In this document: in pieces, positions 23,512 to 33,752 of the stretch
How positions within the stretch are numbered: the first letter of the stretch is position 1
How the letters are laid out: every line of letters starts with the position of its first letter
Source: Nocardioides sp. ChNu-153
GTDB taxonomy: Bacteria; Actinomycetota; Actinomycetes; Propionibacteriales; Nocardioidaceae
DNA length: 64,000 nt
Direction of reading: 5' to 3'
NCBI RefSeq assembly: GCF_030466625.1
Contig: NZ_JADEVT010000005.1
Location: 124,001 to 188,000, forward strand
Notes under the pieces: generated by a model
The model's database searches: none
Seen by the model: the letters and a program-made list of their open reading frames with translations, nothing else
Told to the model about the DNA's origin: nothing
Made by a program: the position numbers and the translations under genes

Positions 23512-24858
23512 GTGGACCCCGCGAGCGACGCCGTCACCGAGAGCCCCGCCCCGCCGCCGCGCGCCGGGCTCGGCCGGGCCCTCGCGCCGTTCGGGATCCC
23601 GGCGTACCGGCGCCTCGCCCTCGCCCTCGTCTTCTCCACCTTCGCGAGCGGCACGTGGGCGGTGGCCCTGGTCTGGGAGGTCATCCGGCTCGGCGGCGGC
23701 CCGGGCGCGCTGTCGCTGGTCAGCGGCGCCTCGGCCGCCGGCATCCTGCTGCCCGCGCTGCTCGGCGGGGTGGTGGCCGACCGGGTGCCGCAGAAGGACG
23801 TGCTCGTCGTGGTCGCCCTCGTCGAGCTGGTCGGCATCGGGGTCGTCGCGGTGCTGGCCGCCACCGACGTCGCCGCGCTGTGGCACCTCGCGGTCGCCGC
23901 GTTCGCGACCGGGACGGGCATGGCGTTCTACTACCCGGCGTACTCGGCGTGGCTGCCCGCGCTCGTGCCCGAGCAGCACCTCATGGCGGTCAACGGCTTC
24001 GAGGGCGTCGTGCGCCCGCTCGTGCAGCAGGCCGGCGGGCCGGCCGTCGCGGGCCTCGTCATCGGCGCGGCCGCCCCGTCCGCCGCGTTCGGCGTCGGCG
24101 CGGCGAGCGTCGCCGTGGGCCTCCTGGTGCTGCTGACCGTGCCCCGCACGGCGGTACGACGCCTGGTCACCCCCGGGGCCGACGGGCCATGCGAGGAGCC
24201 CGTCGAGGAGCCCGTCGAGGAGCGGCTGCTCGGCCAGGCGCTCGGCGACGTGCGCGAGGGCTTCGCCTACATGGTGCGCACACCGTGGCTGCTCGGCACG
24301 CTGGCCTTCGCCTCGCTGATGACCCTGCTGGTGATGGGCCCGCTCGAGGTGCTGGTGCCGTTCCTGGTGAAGGACGGCCTGGGCGGCGACGCGGGCGACC
24401 ACGCGGCGGTGCTGGCGGCGTTCGGCATCGGCGGGGCGCTGGGGTCGATGGCGATGGCGGCGTTCCCGATGCCGCGGCGCTACCTGACGACGATGAACGT
24501 GATGTGGGGCGTGGCCTGCGTGCCGTTCGTCGGCATGGCCGTGGCGACCGCGGTGTGGCAGCTCGTGGTCTGCGGCTTCGTGCTCGGCGCGCTCTTCGGC
24601 GCCCCGATGGTCATCTGGGGCACGCTCCTGCAGCGCCGGGTGCCGCCCCACCTGCTGGGCCGCGTCTCGAGCCTCGACTTCTTCGTGTCGCTCGCCCTCA
24701 TGCCGGTCTCGATGGCGCTGGCGGGCCCGCTCGCGACGCTGGTCGGCCTGACGACGGTCTTCGTCGTGGCGGGCCTGCTGCCGGTCGGGCTCGCGGTCGC
24801 CGCCGTGGTCGTGTTCCGCATGCGCGCCGACGAGGTGGCGCACCCGCTGCGGGACTGA
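23512..24858 (+). CDS. MFS transporter
   Basis: A 448-residue, ~12-helix major facilitator. GTG 23512 is chosen as the in-frame start close to the first helix (FGIPAYRRLALALVFSTFASGTWA). The A-motif-like loop is GGVVADRVPQKDVL. The layout resembles drug/siderophore exporters of the MFS_3/EntS type. Substrate unknown. It diverges from glsA. Confidence 0.85.
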   Translation: MDPASDAVTESPAPPPRAGLGRALAPFGIPAYRRLALALVFSTFASGTWAVALVWEVIRLGGGPGALSLVSGASAAGILLPALLGGVVADRVPQKDVLVVVALVELVGIGVVAVLAATDVAALWHLAVAAFATGTGMAFYYPAYSAWLPALVPEQHLMAVNGFEGVVRPLVQQAGGPAVAGLVIGAAAPSAAFGVGAASVAVGLLVLLTVPRTAVRRLVTPGADGPCEEPVEEPVEERLLGQALGDVREGFAYMVRTPWLLGTLAFASLMTLLVMGPLEVLVPFLVKDGLGGDAGDHAAVLAAFGIGGALGSMAMAAFPMPRRYLTTMNVMWGVACVPFVGMAVATAVWQLVVCGFVLGALFGAPMVIWGTLLQRRVPPHLLGRVSSLDFFVSLALMPVSMALAGPLATLVGLTTVFVVAGLLPVGLAVAAVVVFRMRADEVAHPLRD

Positions 24859-24864
24859 CCGGCG

Positions 24865-26019
24865 CTAGTCCAGGTCCTGCCCGCGCAGCACCGGGAGCAT
24901 CGCGGCGAGCAGCAGGGCCACCGCCAGGAGGGCCACGGAGGCGCCGCCCACGGCGGCGGCGCCGAGCACCGACGGCACGACGACCTGCCCGACCCGGTTG
25001 CCGGCCAGCCGCAGCGTGACGGCCTGGGCGCGCTGCTCTGCCGGCGCCCGCCGGGTCAGCCACGACATCGTCAGCGGCTGGCCGACGCCGAGCCCGAGCC
25101 CGACGACCGCGAGCACGACGAACATCACCGGCACCGGCAGGGGTACGGCGAGCAGGGCCAGGCCGCCCGCCGAGGCGACGATGCTCGTCAGCAGCACGGG
25201 GCCGCGGCCGAAGCGCCCCGTGAGCCGCCCCAGCCCGACGCGCGAGAGCATCGAGAAGACGGCCCGCACGGTGAGCATCGCGCCGACCGTGCCCGCGCCG
25301 AGGCCGCGCTCGGCGCCCAGCGCGGGGAGGTAGACGAGCGTCAGGTCGATCGCGGCGATCACCACGGCGCTCGTGGTCAGCGCGCGGGTGAGCCCGGGCA
25401 GGCGCAGCAGTCCCCGCAGGCCGCCGCCCCCGTCGGCCCCGTCCGTGCGGCGCGGCCGGCGCCGCAGGCCGAGCACCGGGGCGAGGAGCACCAGCGGCAG
25501 GGCGAGCAGCGCCGCCACCACGAGGATGCGGTCGGTGTCGGGCGCCAGGGCCGTGCCGCCGACCGCGGCGATGAGCAGCGGGCCGAGCGCCTGGCCGAGG
25601 GACGCCGCGAACGTGTAGTAGCCGAACGCCGCGTCCAGCCGCGACGCCTCGAACTGGTGGGCCACGTGGGTCTGCTGACCGATGACGCAGGCGAGCTGGC
25701 CCGCGCCGAGCAGCGCGTTGCCCCCGACGAGCGTCGCGGGCCCCGCCGGGGCCAGGACCAGGACGAGGCAGGCGCCGACGAGCACGAGGCCGCCGACGAG
25801 CTGCAGCGCACCCTCGCCGATCCGGTCCGCCACCGACCCGAGAGGTACGGCGAGCAGCAGCGGCGCCACCGCGAACGCGGCCCCGATCGCCCCCAGCGCC
25901 GCAGCGGGCACGTCGACGGCGATCGCGGCGTACGTGCTCGCGGGTCGGGCCAGGAAGACCACGGCCTGCACCACGAGGGAGGAGGCGAGCAGGGCGCCCA
26001 GTCGTGCCCCGGACGGCAT
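24865..26019 (-). CDS. MFS transporter
   Basis: A 384-residue, ~12-helix major facilitator. The loop after helix 2 is GSVADRIGEGALQLVG and the second half carries SRVGLGRLTGRFGRGP. It resembles multidrug/sugar-efflux type facilitators. Convergent with the MFS gene at 23512 with 6 bp between stops; the two are not close paralogs by eye. Confidence 0.85.
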   Translation of the reverse strand: MPSGARLGALLASSLVVQAVVFLARPASTYAAIAVDVPAAALGAIGAAFAVAPLLLAVPLGSVADRIGEGALQLVGGLVLVGACLVLVLAPAGPATLVGGNALLGAGQLACVIGQQTHVAHQFEASRLDAAFGYYTFAASLGQALGPLLIAAVGGTALAPDTDRILVVAALLALPLVLLAPVLGLRRRPRRTDGADGGGGLRGLLRLPGLTRALTTSAVVIAAIDLTLVYLPALGAERGLGAGTVGAMLTVRAVFSMLSRVGLGRLTGRFGRGPVLLTSIVASAGGLALLAVPLPVPVMFVVLAVVGLGLGVGQPLTMSWLTRRAPAEQRAQAVTLRLAGNRVGQVVVPSVLGAAAVGGASVALLAVALLLAAMLPVLRGQDLD

Positions 26020-26028
26020 CCGGGGGGC

Positions 26029-26451
26029 TCAGCCGCGCCGGGTGGCGCGGGCGAACAGGGTGAGCAGCACGCGGTTGACGCCGGCGAGCGCGAGCCGCTC
26101 GAGCACCGGCACGCGGGGCGAGGCCGTGAGCGTCCAGCGCACCTCGGTGGCGTCGAGGCCCCGCACGGTGAGCTCGATGGTGCCGGCGTAGTCGCGGAAC
26201 GGGATGCCGCTGACCGCCTCGTAGCCCAGCCGGCGGCCGGGCACGAACGCGGTGATGCGCTCGACGATCGCGGGGCCGGGGCCGCCCTCGATCCGCCGTA
26301 CGGCGCCCACCTCGCCCGGTGCGGTCGCGGCGGTGTCGTCCACCTCGACGCGCAGGCCCGGCGCCCAGCCGGAGATGCGCCGGTGGTCGGCCAGGGCCGC
26401 CCAGACCTCGTCGACCGGCCTGGCGATGACGGTGCTCGCGCTCGTCTGCAT
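26029..26451 (-). CDS. SRPBCC (START-like) family protein
   Basis: A 140-residue polyketide-cyclase/dehydrase-like protein: STVIARPVDEVWAALADHRRISGWAPGL opens the fold and a C-terminal helix (VPVLERLALAGVNRVLLTLFARA) closes it. These proteins bind hydrophobic ligands; the ligand is unknown. Nine bp upstream of the MFS gene, so possibly in one operon. Confidence 0.8.
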   Translation of the reverse strand: MQTSASTVIARPVDEVWAALADHRRISGWAPGLRVEVDDTAATAPGEVGAVRRIEGGPGPAIVERITAFVPGRRLGYEAVSGIPFRDYAGTIELTVRGLDATEVRWTLTASPRVPVLERLALAGVNRVLLTLFARATRRG

Positions 26452-26484
26452 GCCTCGATCCTGCTGGGTGGTCGGTGGGCCGGT

Positions 26485-27074
26485 CTAGCGTCGCGGGTCG
26501 CGCCCGAGGAAGCAGAGGAGCCGCTCGCCGTGCGAGGCCGCGAACGGCGGCGGCACGGGCGGGGCGAAGCGGGCCGGCCGGTCCTGCGCCACGACGGTCG
26601 CGCCGGCCACGCCGAGCAGGTCCCGGGCCAGGGGCGCGGGCAGGGCGGGCCGGCGGGCGGGCGCGGGGTCCAGCGCGACTGCCACGTCCCAGCCGTGCAC
26701 CGCCACCTCCAGCGCGGCCGCGGCGACGAGCACCGCGGTGGGCAGGGCGACCGACCCGGTCCGCACGGCGCGCGGCGTCGGCCGCGCCCACGCCCCGAGC
26801 AGCGCCGACGCCTTGGCCTGCAGGAGCGGCACGCGGGGGACGGGGTGGGCCTCGAGCCGCGGGTCCGGCACCGGTACGACGAACCCGGCCGCCGCCTCGG
26901 CGAACGCGTCGAGCGCGTCCTCCATGTGCGCCAGCAGGGCCGCGAGGTCCCAGCCGGCGCACGGGGTCGGCGCGCCCAGCTGCTCGGGCCGCACGCGGGC
27001 GAGCTGCCCGCACGTCCAGGCGAGCGCTCGCTCGAGGAGCTCGACCTCGCCGGGGACGACGAGGTCGCCGGCGG

Positions 27075-27078
<4 letters not shown>
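26485..27078 (-). CDS. DinB / mycothiol-dependent maleylpyruvate isomerase-like protein
   Basis: A 197-residue protein of the TIGR03086-like group. CAGWDLAALLAHMEDALDAF is the typical helix carrying the His ligand, and EVAVHGWDVAVAL carries another. The GTG at 27078 overlaps the sigma-factor stop (GTGA), supporting the start and co-translation. Family members may use mycothiol and a metal; the substrate is unknown. Confidence 0.8.
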
Positions 27079-28127
<1,049 letters not shown>

Positions 28128-28187
28128 CGGGGCGCTCCTGGTGGTCGGCGGCGGCAGGCCCTCATCATGACCCGGGGCGGCCCCGGA

Positions 28188-28213
28188 AATCATCGGTCCG
28201 GCCGGCGATGATT
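28188..28213. promoter_or_regulatory. 26-bp dyad between the sigG and VOC genes
   Basis: Arms AATCATCG and CGATGATT with a 10-bp GC-rich spacer lie in the shared upstream region. Could be an operator or two facing promoter elements of the ECF sigma factor. No partner regulator gene is adjacent. Confidence 0.45.
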
Positions 28214-28279
28214 CGCGGTGCGCCGCCCGGTCGGAGCACCTGACCGGCCCGCAGGGGGCCGCCACCGAGAGGAACCACC

Positions 28280-28696
28280 ATGACCACCACCCAGCAGGCC
28301 ACCGACCGCATGCTCTTCGTGAACCTCCCGGTCGCGGACCCCGCGGCGACCCGCACGTTCTGGAGCGAGCTCGGGTTCTCGATCAACGAGGCGTTCAGCG
28401 ACGAGAACGCCACGTCGGTGCAGCTCAACCCCCTCACCTCCGTCATGTTCCTGCGGACGGACTACTTCCACTCCTTCCACGGCACGACGTCGCCCACCGG
28501 CGGCACGAGCGCCCTCTACTGCCTGTCCGCGAACAGCGCCGACGACGTGCGCGCGCTCGTCGAGCGGGCCCTCGAGCTCGGCGCGTCGCCGGCCGGCGAG
28601 CCCCAGGAGCAGGGCCCGATGTTCGGCTGGTCGTTCCGCGACCTCGACGGCACCATCTGGGAGGTCATGTGGATGGACCCGGCCGCCCTGGGCTGA
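28280..28696 (+). CDS. VOC (glyoxalase/bleomycin-resistance) family protein
   Basis: A 138-residue VOC protein: RMLFVNLPVADPAATRTFWSELGF opens the first module and FGWSFRDLDGTIWEVMWMDP closes the second with the metal-binding Glu. Such proteins act as dioxygenases, isomerases or binding proteins. A clean GAGAGGA site (28268-28274) precedes ATG 28280. Its divergence from sigG makes it a candidate target. Confidence 0.87.
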   Translation: MTTTQQATDRMLFVNLPVADPAATRTFWSELGFSINEAFSDENATSVQLNPLTSVMFLRTDYFHSFHGTTSPTGGTSALYCLSANSADDVRALVERALELGASPAGEPQEQGPMFGWSFRDLDGTIWEVMWMDPAALG

Positions 28697-28910
28697 GCGC
28701 GCGGCGCTCTTCACGGGGCGCGCCGGCGTGCGACCGCCCGGACGTCACCACACCCCCCGGCGGCGGCCTGCAGTGGCGCGGCGTACCCACGGGGAGTGGA
28801 TGCGGACGGGCGCCCCGCCCCTCACGCCTGCGGCGCACCCCCGGGCTCGGCGACGCAGACGGCGGGCCGGGGCAGGATGGCGTCGTCCGTCCCCGACCCC
28901 AGGAGGTCCC

Positions 28911-29108
28911 GTGAAGCTGTGGAAGGTGCTCGGCCTCGCCGGGCTGGCCGGTGTGACCGCCACCGGTGTCGTCATCGCGCGCGACGCGCGGGCGCGGGGC
29001 CAGCTGAGCCCCGACGAGGTCCGCGAGCGGCTGCACCAGCGGCTCGCCGAGGCCGACGGGCGTGACGACCCCGCGGAGGTCACGGGAGCAGGCGCAGACC
29101 CTTCGTGA
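28911..29108 (+). CDS. Small membrane-anchored protein, function unknown
   Basis: A 65-residue protein from GTG 28911, preceded by AGGAGG (28901-28906). A single hydrophobic helix (VLGLAGLAGVTATGVVIA) is followed by a charged helical tail (SPDEVRERLHQRLAEAD). The last 29 bp overlap the convergent DUF2000 gene. Confidence 0.62.
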   Translation: MKLWKVLGLAGLAGVTATGVVIARDARARGQLSPDEVRERLHQRLAEADGRDDPAEVTGAGADPS

Positions 29109-29592
29109 GGCGGTCGACCACCCTCCGGGGCCCCACGAGGCTGACGGCGTAGTAGCCCAGGTGGGCCGACGGGGTGCGCCCGACGGCGAAGAGGTAGTCG
29201 TCGTACACGCGGGTGTGCTGCGCCTGCGTCGGCATGTCGGCCAGCGCGACGTCGTCGCGGGCGGCCGCGCGGGAACGCACCGCCGCGAGCCGGTCGGGCG
29301 CCGCGCCGAGCACCGTGCAGCCCAGCCACGGCAGCCCCGGGTGTGCGGAGCCGTCCGCGTCGTCGACGGCCGGCCCCAGCAGTCCGGGCACGCGGTCGAC
29401 CGTGGCCCCGGCGACGCACACGGCCGCGTTGACGGCCCGGCCGGGCGGCAGCGTCTCGTCGACGACCACCACCCACTTCAGCGGTACGTCGCGGGTGGCG
29501 GCCGCGGTGTCGACCTCGTGCGGTCCGAAGCCGACGGGTGGGGCGCCGACGGGTGGGGCGCCGACGGGCGGGATGGCGGCGGTCTCGGTCAC
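29080..29592 (-). CDS. DUF2000 family protein
   Basis: A 170-residue protein with the DUF2000 pattern (peptidyl-tRNA hydrolase 2-like fold): LKWVVVVDETLPPGRAVNAAVCVAGA, then YDDYLFAVG and YYAVSLVGPRRVVDRLTKG. An N-terminal APPVG repeat comes from three tandem 15-bp DNA repeats (near 29536-29580). GTG 29592 has AGGAG upstream. Biochemical function unknown. Confidence 0.75.
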   Translation of the reverse strand: MTETAAIPPVGAPPVGAPPVGFGPHEVDTAAATRDVPLKWVVVVDETLPPGRAVNAAVCVAGATVDRVPGLLGPAVDDADGSAHPGLPWLGCTVLGAAPDRLAAVRSRAAARDDVALADMPTQAQHTRVYDDYLFAVGRTPSAHLGYYAVSLVGPRRVVDRLTKGLRLLP

Positions 29593-29693
29593 GGGTGTCT
29601 CCTGGTCGAGCGTCGGGCAGTACGCCGCTGACGCTAGGAAGACGTTCGCCACGACCGCAAGCAGCCCGGAGTTCGTCAGGCAGAATGGCCGGT

Positions 29694-30155
29694 GTGGCTG
29701 ACATGGACGAGCTGGACCGGGCGATCCTGGCCGCCTGGGCGACGGATGCACGGCGGAGCCTGCGCGACATCGCGGCGGAGGTCGGCGTCTCGGCCACGAC
29801 CGTCCACGACCGCGCCCGGGGCCTCCAGCGGCGCGGCGTCGTGCGGGGAGCGCGGCTCGACGTCGACCTGGCGAGCATCGGCCGGCCGGTGCAGGCGCTC
29901 ATCGCGGTCCGGATCCGCCCGCCGTCGCGCGCGAGCATCGAGGCGTTCCGCGACTGGGTGAGCGCCCTGCCGGAGACGGTCGGGGTGTTCGTCACCTCGG
30001 GCGGCGCCGACTTCATGGTGCACGTCGCCGTGCCGGACAACGACCACCTCTACGCGTTCGTCATCGACCGGCTGACCTCGCGCGCGGAGATCGCGGACGT
30101 CGAGACGTCGGTCATCTACGAGCACCTGCGCAGCGACCGGGTGCCCCCGGCCTGA
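29694..30155 (+). CDS. Lrp/AsnC-family transcriptional regulator
   Basis: A 153-residue regulator. N-terminal HTH: DRAILAAWATDARRSLRDIAAEVGVSATTVHDRARGLQ; C-terminal RAM-like alpha/beta ligand domain: FVTSGGADFMVHVAVPDNDHLYAFV. It may start at GTG 29694 or ATG 29703. Family members sense amino acids. Divergent from the DUF2000 gene. Confidence 0.88.
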   Translation: MADMDELDRAILAAWATDARRSLRDIAAEVGVSATTVHDRARGLQRRGVVRGARLDVDLASIGRPVQALIAVRIRPPSRASIEAFRDWVSALPETVGVFVTSGGADFMVHVAVPDNDHLYAFVIDRLTSRAEIADVETSVIYEHLRSDRVPPA

Positions 30156-30196
30156 GGCGCCGCGCGCCCGGCTGGTCCGGGGACCGACCCATCCGC

Positions 30197-30958
30197 TCAG
30201 GCGTCGGCGTCGAACGCCCACACGACGAGCTCGGTCCCGTCGTCCCGGGGTACGACGACCTGCTCGCCGGCGTCCCGCAGGCGCCAGGCATCTCCCTCCC
30301 CCCCGCCTGGCGCCGCGGGTCCGTCGTACCCCCCGTCGGGCTGCGTCCCGAGCGGGCCGCGCTCGGGGAGGGTGACGGCGCCGCGGGCGACGTACAGGTG
30401 CAGGAGCGGAGCGTCGGGCAGGCGGAGCGGTACGCCGGCCCGCGGCCGCGCGACGAGCAGCCGGGCGCCGCGGGTGCCGAGGGGGAGCCCGCCCGCGCCG
30501 GCCAGCGGTGTGAAGCCGTCGGGGTCGAGGACGGCGGTGGTGCGGGTGGTGCGGGGCGGGCGGCCCGGCTCGTCGGGGCGCAGCCACACCTGCAGGAACC
30601 GGGTGGGGCCGGCGGCGGGGTCGACGAGCTCGCTGTGCCGGATGCCGGAGCCGGCGCTGGTCACCTGCACGGTGCCGGCGCCCAGCGCGGCGCGGGAGCC
30701 GTCCACGGTGTCGGTGTGGGTGAGCTCGCCGTCGAGCACCCACGTGACGATCTCGAGGTCGGTGTGCGGGTGGTCGGGGTAGCCGCCGCCCGGCGCGACC
30801 CGGTCGTCGTTGTGGCAGACCATCGGGCCGAAGCCGAGGTTCGCGGCGTCGTAGTGCGGCCCGAACGAGAAGGCGTGCACCGTGGTGCGGTCGTCCCGCA
30901 CGGTGCGGAACGCGTCGGCGCCGCGCCGCACCTCGCCCGGGCCCCCGGCGGCGCTCAC
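30197..30958 (-). CDS. Pirin-family bicupin
   Basis: A 253-residue pirin. The N-terminal cupin carries the metal ligands in GYPDHPHTDLEIVTWVLDGELTH and SGIRHSEL; the C-terminal cupin is degenerate. Pirins include quercetinases and transcription cofactors. GTG 30958 overlaps the aminotransferase stop (GTGA), so the two form an operon. Confidence 0.9.
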   Translation of the reverse strand: MSAAGGPGEVRRGADAFRTVRDDRTTVHAFSFGPHYDAANLGFGPMVCHNDDRVAPGGGYPDHPHTDLEIVTWVLDGELTHTDTVDGSRAALGAGTVQVTSAGSGIRHSELVDPAAGPTRFLQVWLRPDEPGRPPRTTRTTAVLDPDGFTPLAGAGGLPLGTRGARLLVARPRAGVPLRLPDAPLLHLYVARGAVTLPERGPLGTQPDGGYDGPAAPGGGEGDAWRLRDAGEQVVVPRDDGTELVVWAFDADA

Positions 30959-32142
30959 GTCAGCGCCCGGGCGATCCGCTCCACGAGGGCCTCCAGCCGC
31001 TCGGGGGTGGTGGCCAGGTTGAGCCGCACGTGACCCTCGAGCCCGGGCTCGTAGTCCTGGCCCGGTGCCGGCCAGGCGCCGTGCGCGCGGGCGGCGGCCG
31101 CGGGGTCGGGGACGCCGTACGCCCGCAGGTCGAGCCAGGCGAGGTACGTCGCCTCGAGCGGCCGCGTGCGCGCCTGCGGCAGGTGCGCGGCGAGGAGGTC
31201 GGCGAGCAGCGCGCGCTGGGCCGCGAGGCGCTCGACGAGCGCGGCGAGCCAGTCGTCGGCGTCGCTCCAGGCCGCGACGCCGGCGGCCACCCCGAGCCGC
31301 GAGACGCCGTGGTTGGCGGAGTGCACGACGCCGCGCAGCGCCGCGGCGTCGGCCGGGTCGGGGGTGACGAGGTGGGCGCAGGCGAGGCCCGGCACGTTGA
31401 ACGCCTTCGACGCGCTCGTGACGGTGATGCCGCGCGGGTCGACCGCGAGGTACGGCGTGAAGCCGGCCCCTCCCGAGCCGTCGGGGGCCGCCGCGCCGTC
31501 GGGCTCGGGCAGCACGAGCGGGGCGTGCACCTCGTCGGCGACGACGCGGGCGCCGTGCCGCTCCGCGAGGTCGCGCACGGCCTCCAGCTCGGCGCGGGTC
31601 CAGCGGCGCCCGAGCGGGTTGTGGGGCGAGCAGAGCAGCAGTCCGCGGGCGCCGGCGGCGAAGGCGGCCTCGAGCCGGTCGAGGTCGAGCGTCGCGGTCG
31701 GCGCGTCGGGGTCGACCGGCAGGGCGACGACCTCGCGGGCGGCCAGCGCCAGCAGCTCGCGGAACGGCGGGTAGCAGGGGGTGGGCAGCACGACCGGACC
31801 GGGCGGCACGAGGGTCTCGACCGCGACGCGGAGGCCGGTGACGACGTCCGGGGTGAGGGTGAGCGAGCCGGCGGGCACGTCCCAGCCCCAGTGGCGGGCG
31901 GCGAAGCCGCGGAACGCCCCGGCCAGGGCCGCGGTGTCGGAGCCGTCGTCCTCGGCGCCGTCGAGGGAGAGGTGGGGGTAGCCGGTGCGGCCCGTGCGCA
32001 GCGCCGCGGCCACCGCGGCGGTCACGGCCGGCGCCGGGGCGTAGTCCATCTCGGCCACCCAGGCGGGGATGGTGCCCTCGGGGACCGCCGACCACTTGAG
32101 CAGGGCGGCGCGGGCCTCGGCGTCGGTGAGGTCGCGGATCAC
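30955..32142 (-). CDS. PLP-dependent C-S lyase / aminotransferase (MalY/PatB type)
   Basis: A 395-residue fold-type I PLP enzyme. PIPAWVAEMDY-like opening (TIPAWVAEMDYAPA), LLLCSPHNPLGRRW, VVADEVHAPLV and the PLP lysine in TSASKAFNVPGL are the MalY/PatB signature set. Likely cystathionine beta-lyase or a related C-S lyase (released thiol, pyruvate, ammonia). Starts at GTG 32142. Confidence 0.88.
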   Translation of the reverse strand: MIRDLTDAEARAALLKWSAVPEGTIPAWVAEMDYAPAPAVTAAVAAALRTGRTGYPHLSLDGAEDDGSDTAALAGAFRGFAARHWGWDVPAGSLTLTPDVVTGLRVAVETLVPPGPVVLPTPCYPPFRELLALAAREVVALPVDPDAPTATLDLDRLEAAFAAGARGLLLCSPHNPLGRRWTRAELEAVRDLAERHGARVVADEVHAPLVLPEPDGAAAPDGSGGAGFTPYLAVDPRGITVTSASKAFNVPGLACAHLVTPDPADAAALRGVVHSANHGVSRLGVAAGVAAWSDADDWLAALVERLAAQRALLADLLAAHLPQARTRPLEATYLAWLDLRAYGVPDPAAAARAHGAWPAPGQDYEPGLEGHVRLNLATTPERLEALVERIARALT

Positions 32143-32289
32143 GGGATCGACCGTAGCCGGGTCAGCCGACCTCGCCCGCGAGCCGCCACGACGAGGTGCT
32201 GCGCGCCGTGGGGGTGAGACGTGATTCCCACGCTTCGAGACGCCCGGCGTAGCCTTCCCGGGTCCCCCGCCGCTGTCACGGAAAGACCC

Positions 32290-33639
32290 ATGTCCACCGC
32301 ACACGCCCCCTCCGCGACCGACGCCCCTGCCAATCCGCGCTCCCGCGTGCTGGTCGCGAGCCTCGTCGGCACGACGATCGAGTTCTACGACTTCTACATC
32401 TACGCCACCGCCGCGGTGCTGGTCTTCCCGCACCTGTTCTTCCCGGCGGGGAACGACACCACTGCGCTGCTCGCCTCGTTCGCCGTCTTCGGCGCCGCGA
32501 TGGTCGCCCGCCCGCTCGGCGCGGTCTTCTTCGGCCACCTCGGTGACCGGAGGGGACGCAAGGTCACGCTCGTCGTCTCGCTCCTCACGATGGGCGTCGC
32601 CACCTTCGCGATCGGCCTGCTCCCGACGTACGCGCTCGTCGGCTGGTTCGCGCCGCTCCTGCTGGTGCTGATGCGCCTCGCGCAGGGCTTCGCGATCGGC
32701 GGTGAGTGGAGCGGCGCTGCCCTCGTGGCCACGGAGAACGCGCCGGCCGGCAAGCGCGCCTGGTACGGCACCTTCCCCCAGCTCGGCGCCCCGCTCGGCT
32801 TCATCCTCGCCAACGGGCTGTTCCTGACCATCGCCGCGCTGATGCCGTCGGACGACCCCTCCACGCCGTCCGACATGTTCCTGTCGTGGGGGTGGCGCAT
32901 CCCGTTCCTCTTCTCCGCCGTCATGGTCGTGGTCGGCCTCTACGTCCGGCTGCGCCTCGTCGAGAGCGCCGCGTTCCAGCGCGCGGTGGAGAAGGGGAAG
33001 GTCACGAGGCTGCCGCTGGGCGAGGTCGTCCGCACGCACGGGCGAGAGCTGGTGCTCGGCACGTTCTACATGCTCGCCACCTACGTGCTCTTCTACCTGA
33101 TGACGACCTACTCGCTGAGCTACGGCCGCGCCGCCACCGACGCCGAGGTGCCCGGACTGGGCTACACCTACAACGGTTTCGTGCTGATGATGATCGTGGG
33201 CGTCGTCTTCTTCGGCATCTTCACCATGGTCTCCGGCCCGGTCGCCGACCGCTTCGGGCGGCGCGCGCACCTGCTCGTCGTGACCGCCGGCATCATCGTG
33301 TTCGGCCTGTGCTGGGTGCCGCTGCTGGAGGCGGGCGACGTCGGCGTCATGGCGTGGCTCATCCTGGGATTCAGCCTGATGGGGCTCACCTTCGGCCCGA
33401 TGGGCGCGCTGCTGCCCGAGCTGTTCGCGACGAACGTGCGCTACACGGGCTCCGGGTTGTCCTACAACGTCAGCTCGATCCTCGGCGCCGCCGTCGCCCC
33501 GTTCATCGCGGTGTGGCTGTGGGGCCTCGGGGACGGCAGCCCGTTCCTCGTCGGGGTCTACCTCTCGGTGATGGGCCTGCTCACCTTCGTCGCGCTGGCC
33601 GTGGGTCGCGACACCCGCAGCCTCGACATCGACCGCTGA
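32290..33639 (+). CDS. MFS transporter, metabolite:H+ symporter (MHS) family
   Basis: A 449-residue, 12-helix symporter. TIEFYDFYIYATAA (29-42) and the A-motif GHLGDRRGRKVTLVVSL are the MHS hallmarks (ShiA, ProP, KgtP relatives). GEWSGAALVATENAP lies in the middle loop region. It probably imports an organic acid or osmolyte; the substrate cannot be told. ATG 32290 with a weak GGAAAG site. Confidence 0.88.
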   Translation: MSTAHAPSATDAPANPRSRVLVASLVGTTIEFYDFYIYATAAVLVFPHLFFPAGNDTTALLASFAVFGAAMVARPLGAVFFGHLGDRRGRKVTLVVSLLTMGVATFAIGLLPTYALVGWFAPLLLVLMRLAQGFAIGGEWSGAALVATENAPAGKRAWYGTFPQLGAPLGFILANGLFLTIAALMPSDDPSTPSDMFLSWGWRIPFLFSAVMVVVGLYVRLRLVESAAFQRAVEKGKVTRLPLGEVVRTHGRELVLGTFYMLATYVLFYLMTTYSLSYGRAATDAEVPGLGYTYNGFVLMMIVGVVFFGIFTMVSGPVADRFGRRAHLLVVTAGIIVFGLCWVPLLEAGDVGVMAWLILGFSLMGLTFGPMGALLPELFATNVRYTGSGLSYNVSSILGAAVAPFIAVWLWGLGDGSPFLVGVYLSVMGLLTFVALAVGRDTRSLDIDR

Positions 33640-33690
33640 CCGGGGGCACCCACCACCCCCCGGCCCCCCCGGCCCCTCCGACCCCGGCCC

Positions 33691-33737
33691 GGTCGCGGTA
33701 GGAGCGATAGCCCTCGACTACCGCTCCTACCGCGACC
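33691..33737. repeat. Dispersed hairpin repeat family B, copy 1
   Basis: A 47-bp imperfect palindrome: left arm GGTCGCGGTAGGAGCGATAG, 7-bp loop, right arm CTACCGCTCCTACCGCGACC (one mismatch). Lies between convergent genes and may also terminate transcription. Other copies at 36519 and 36601. Confidence 0.8.
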
Positions 33738-33752
33738 CGGAGGAGTCGCCGC

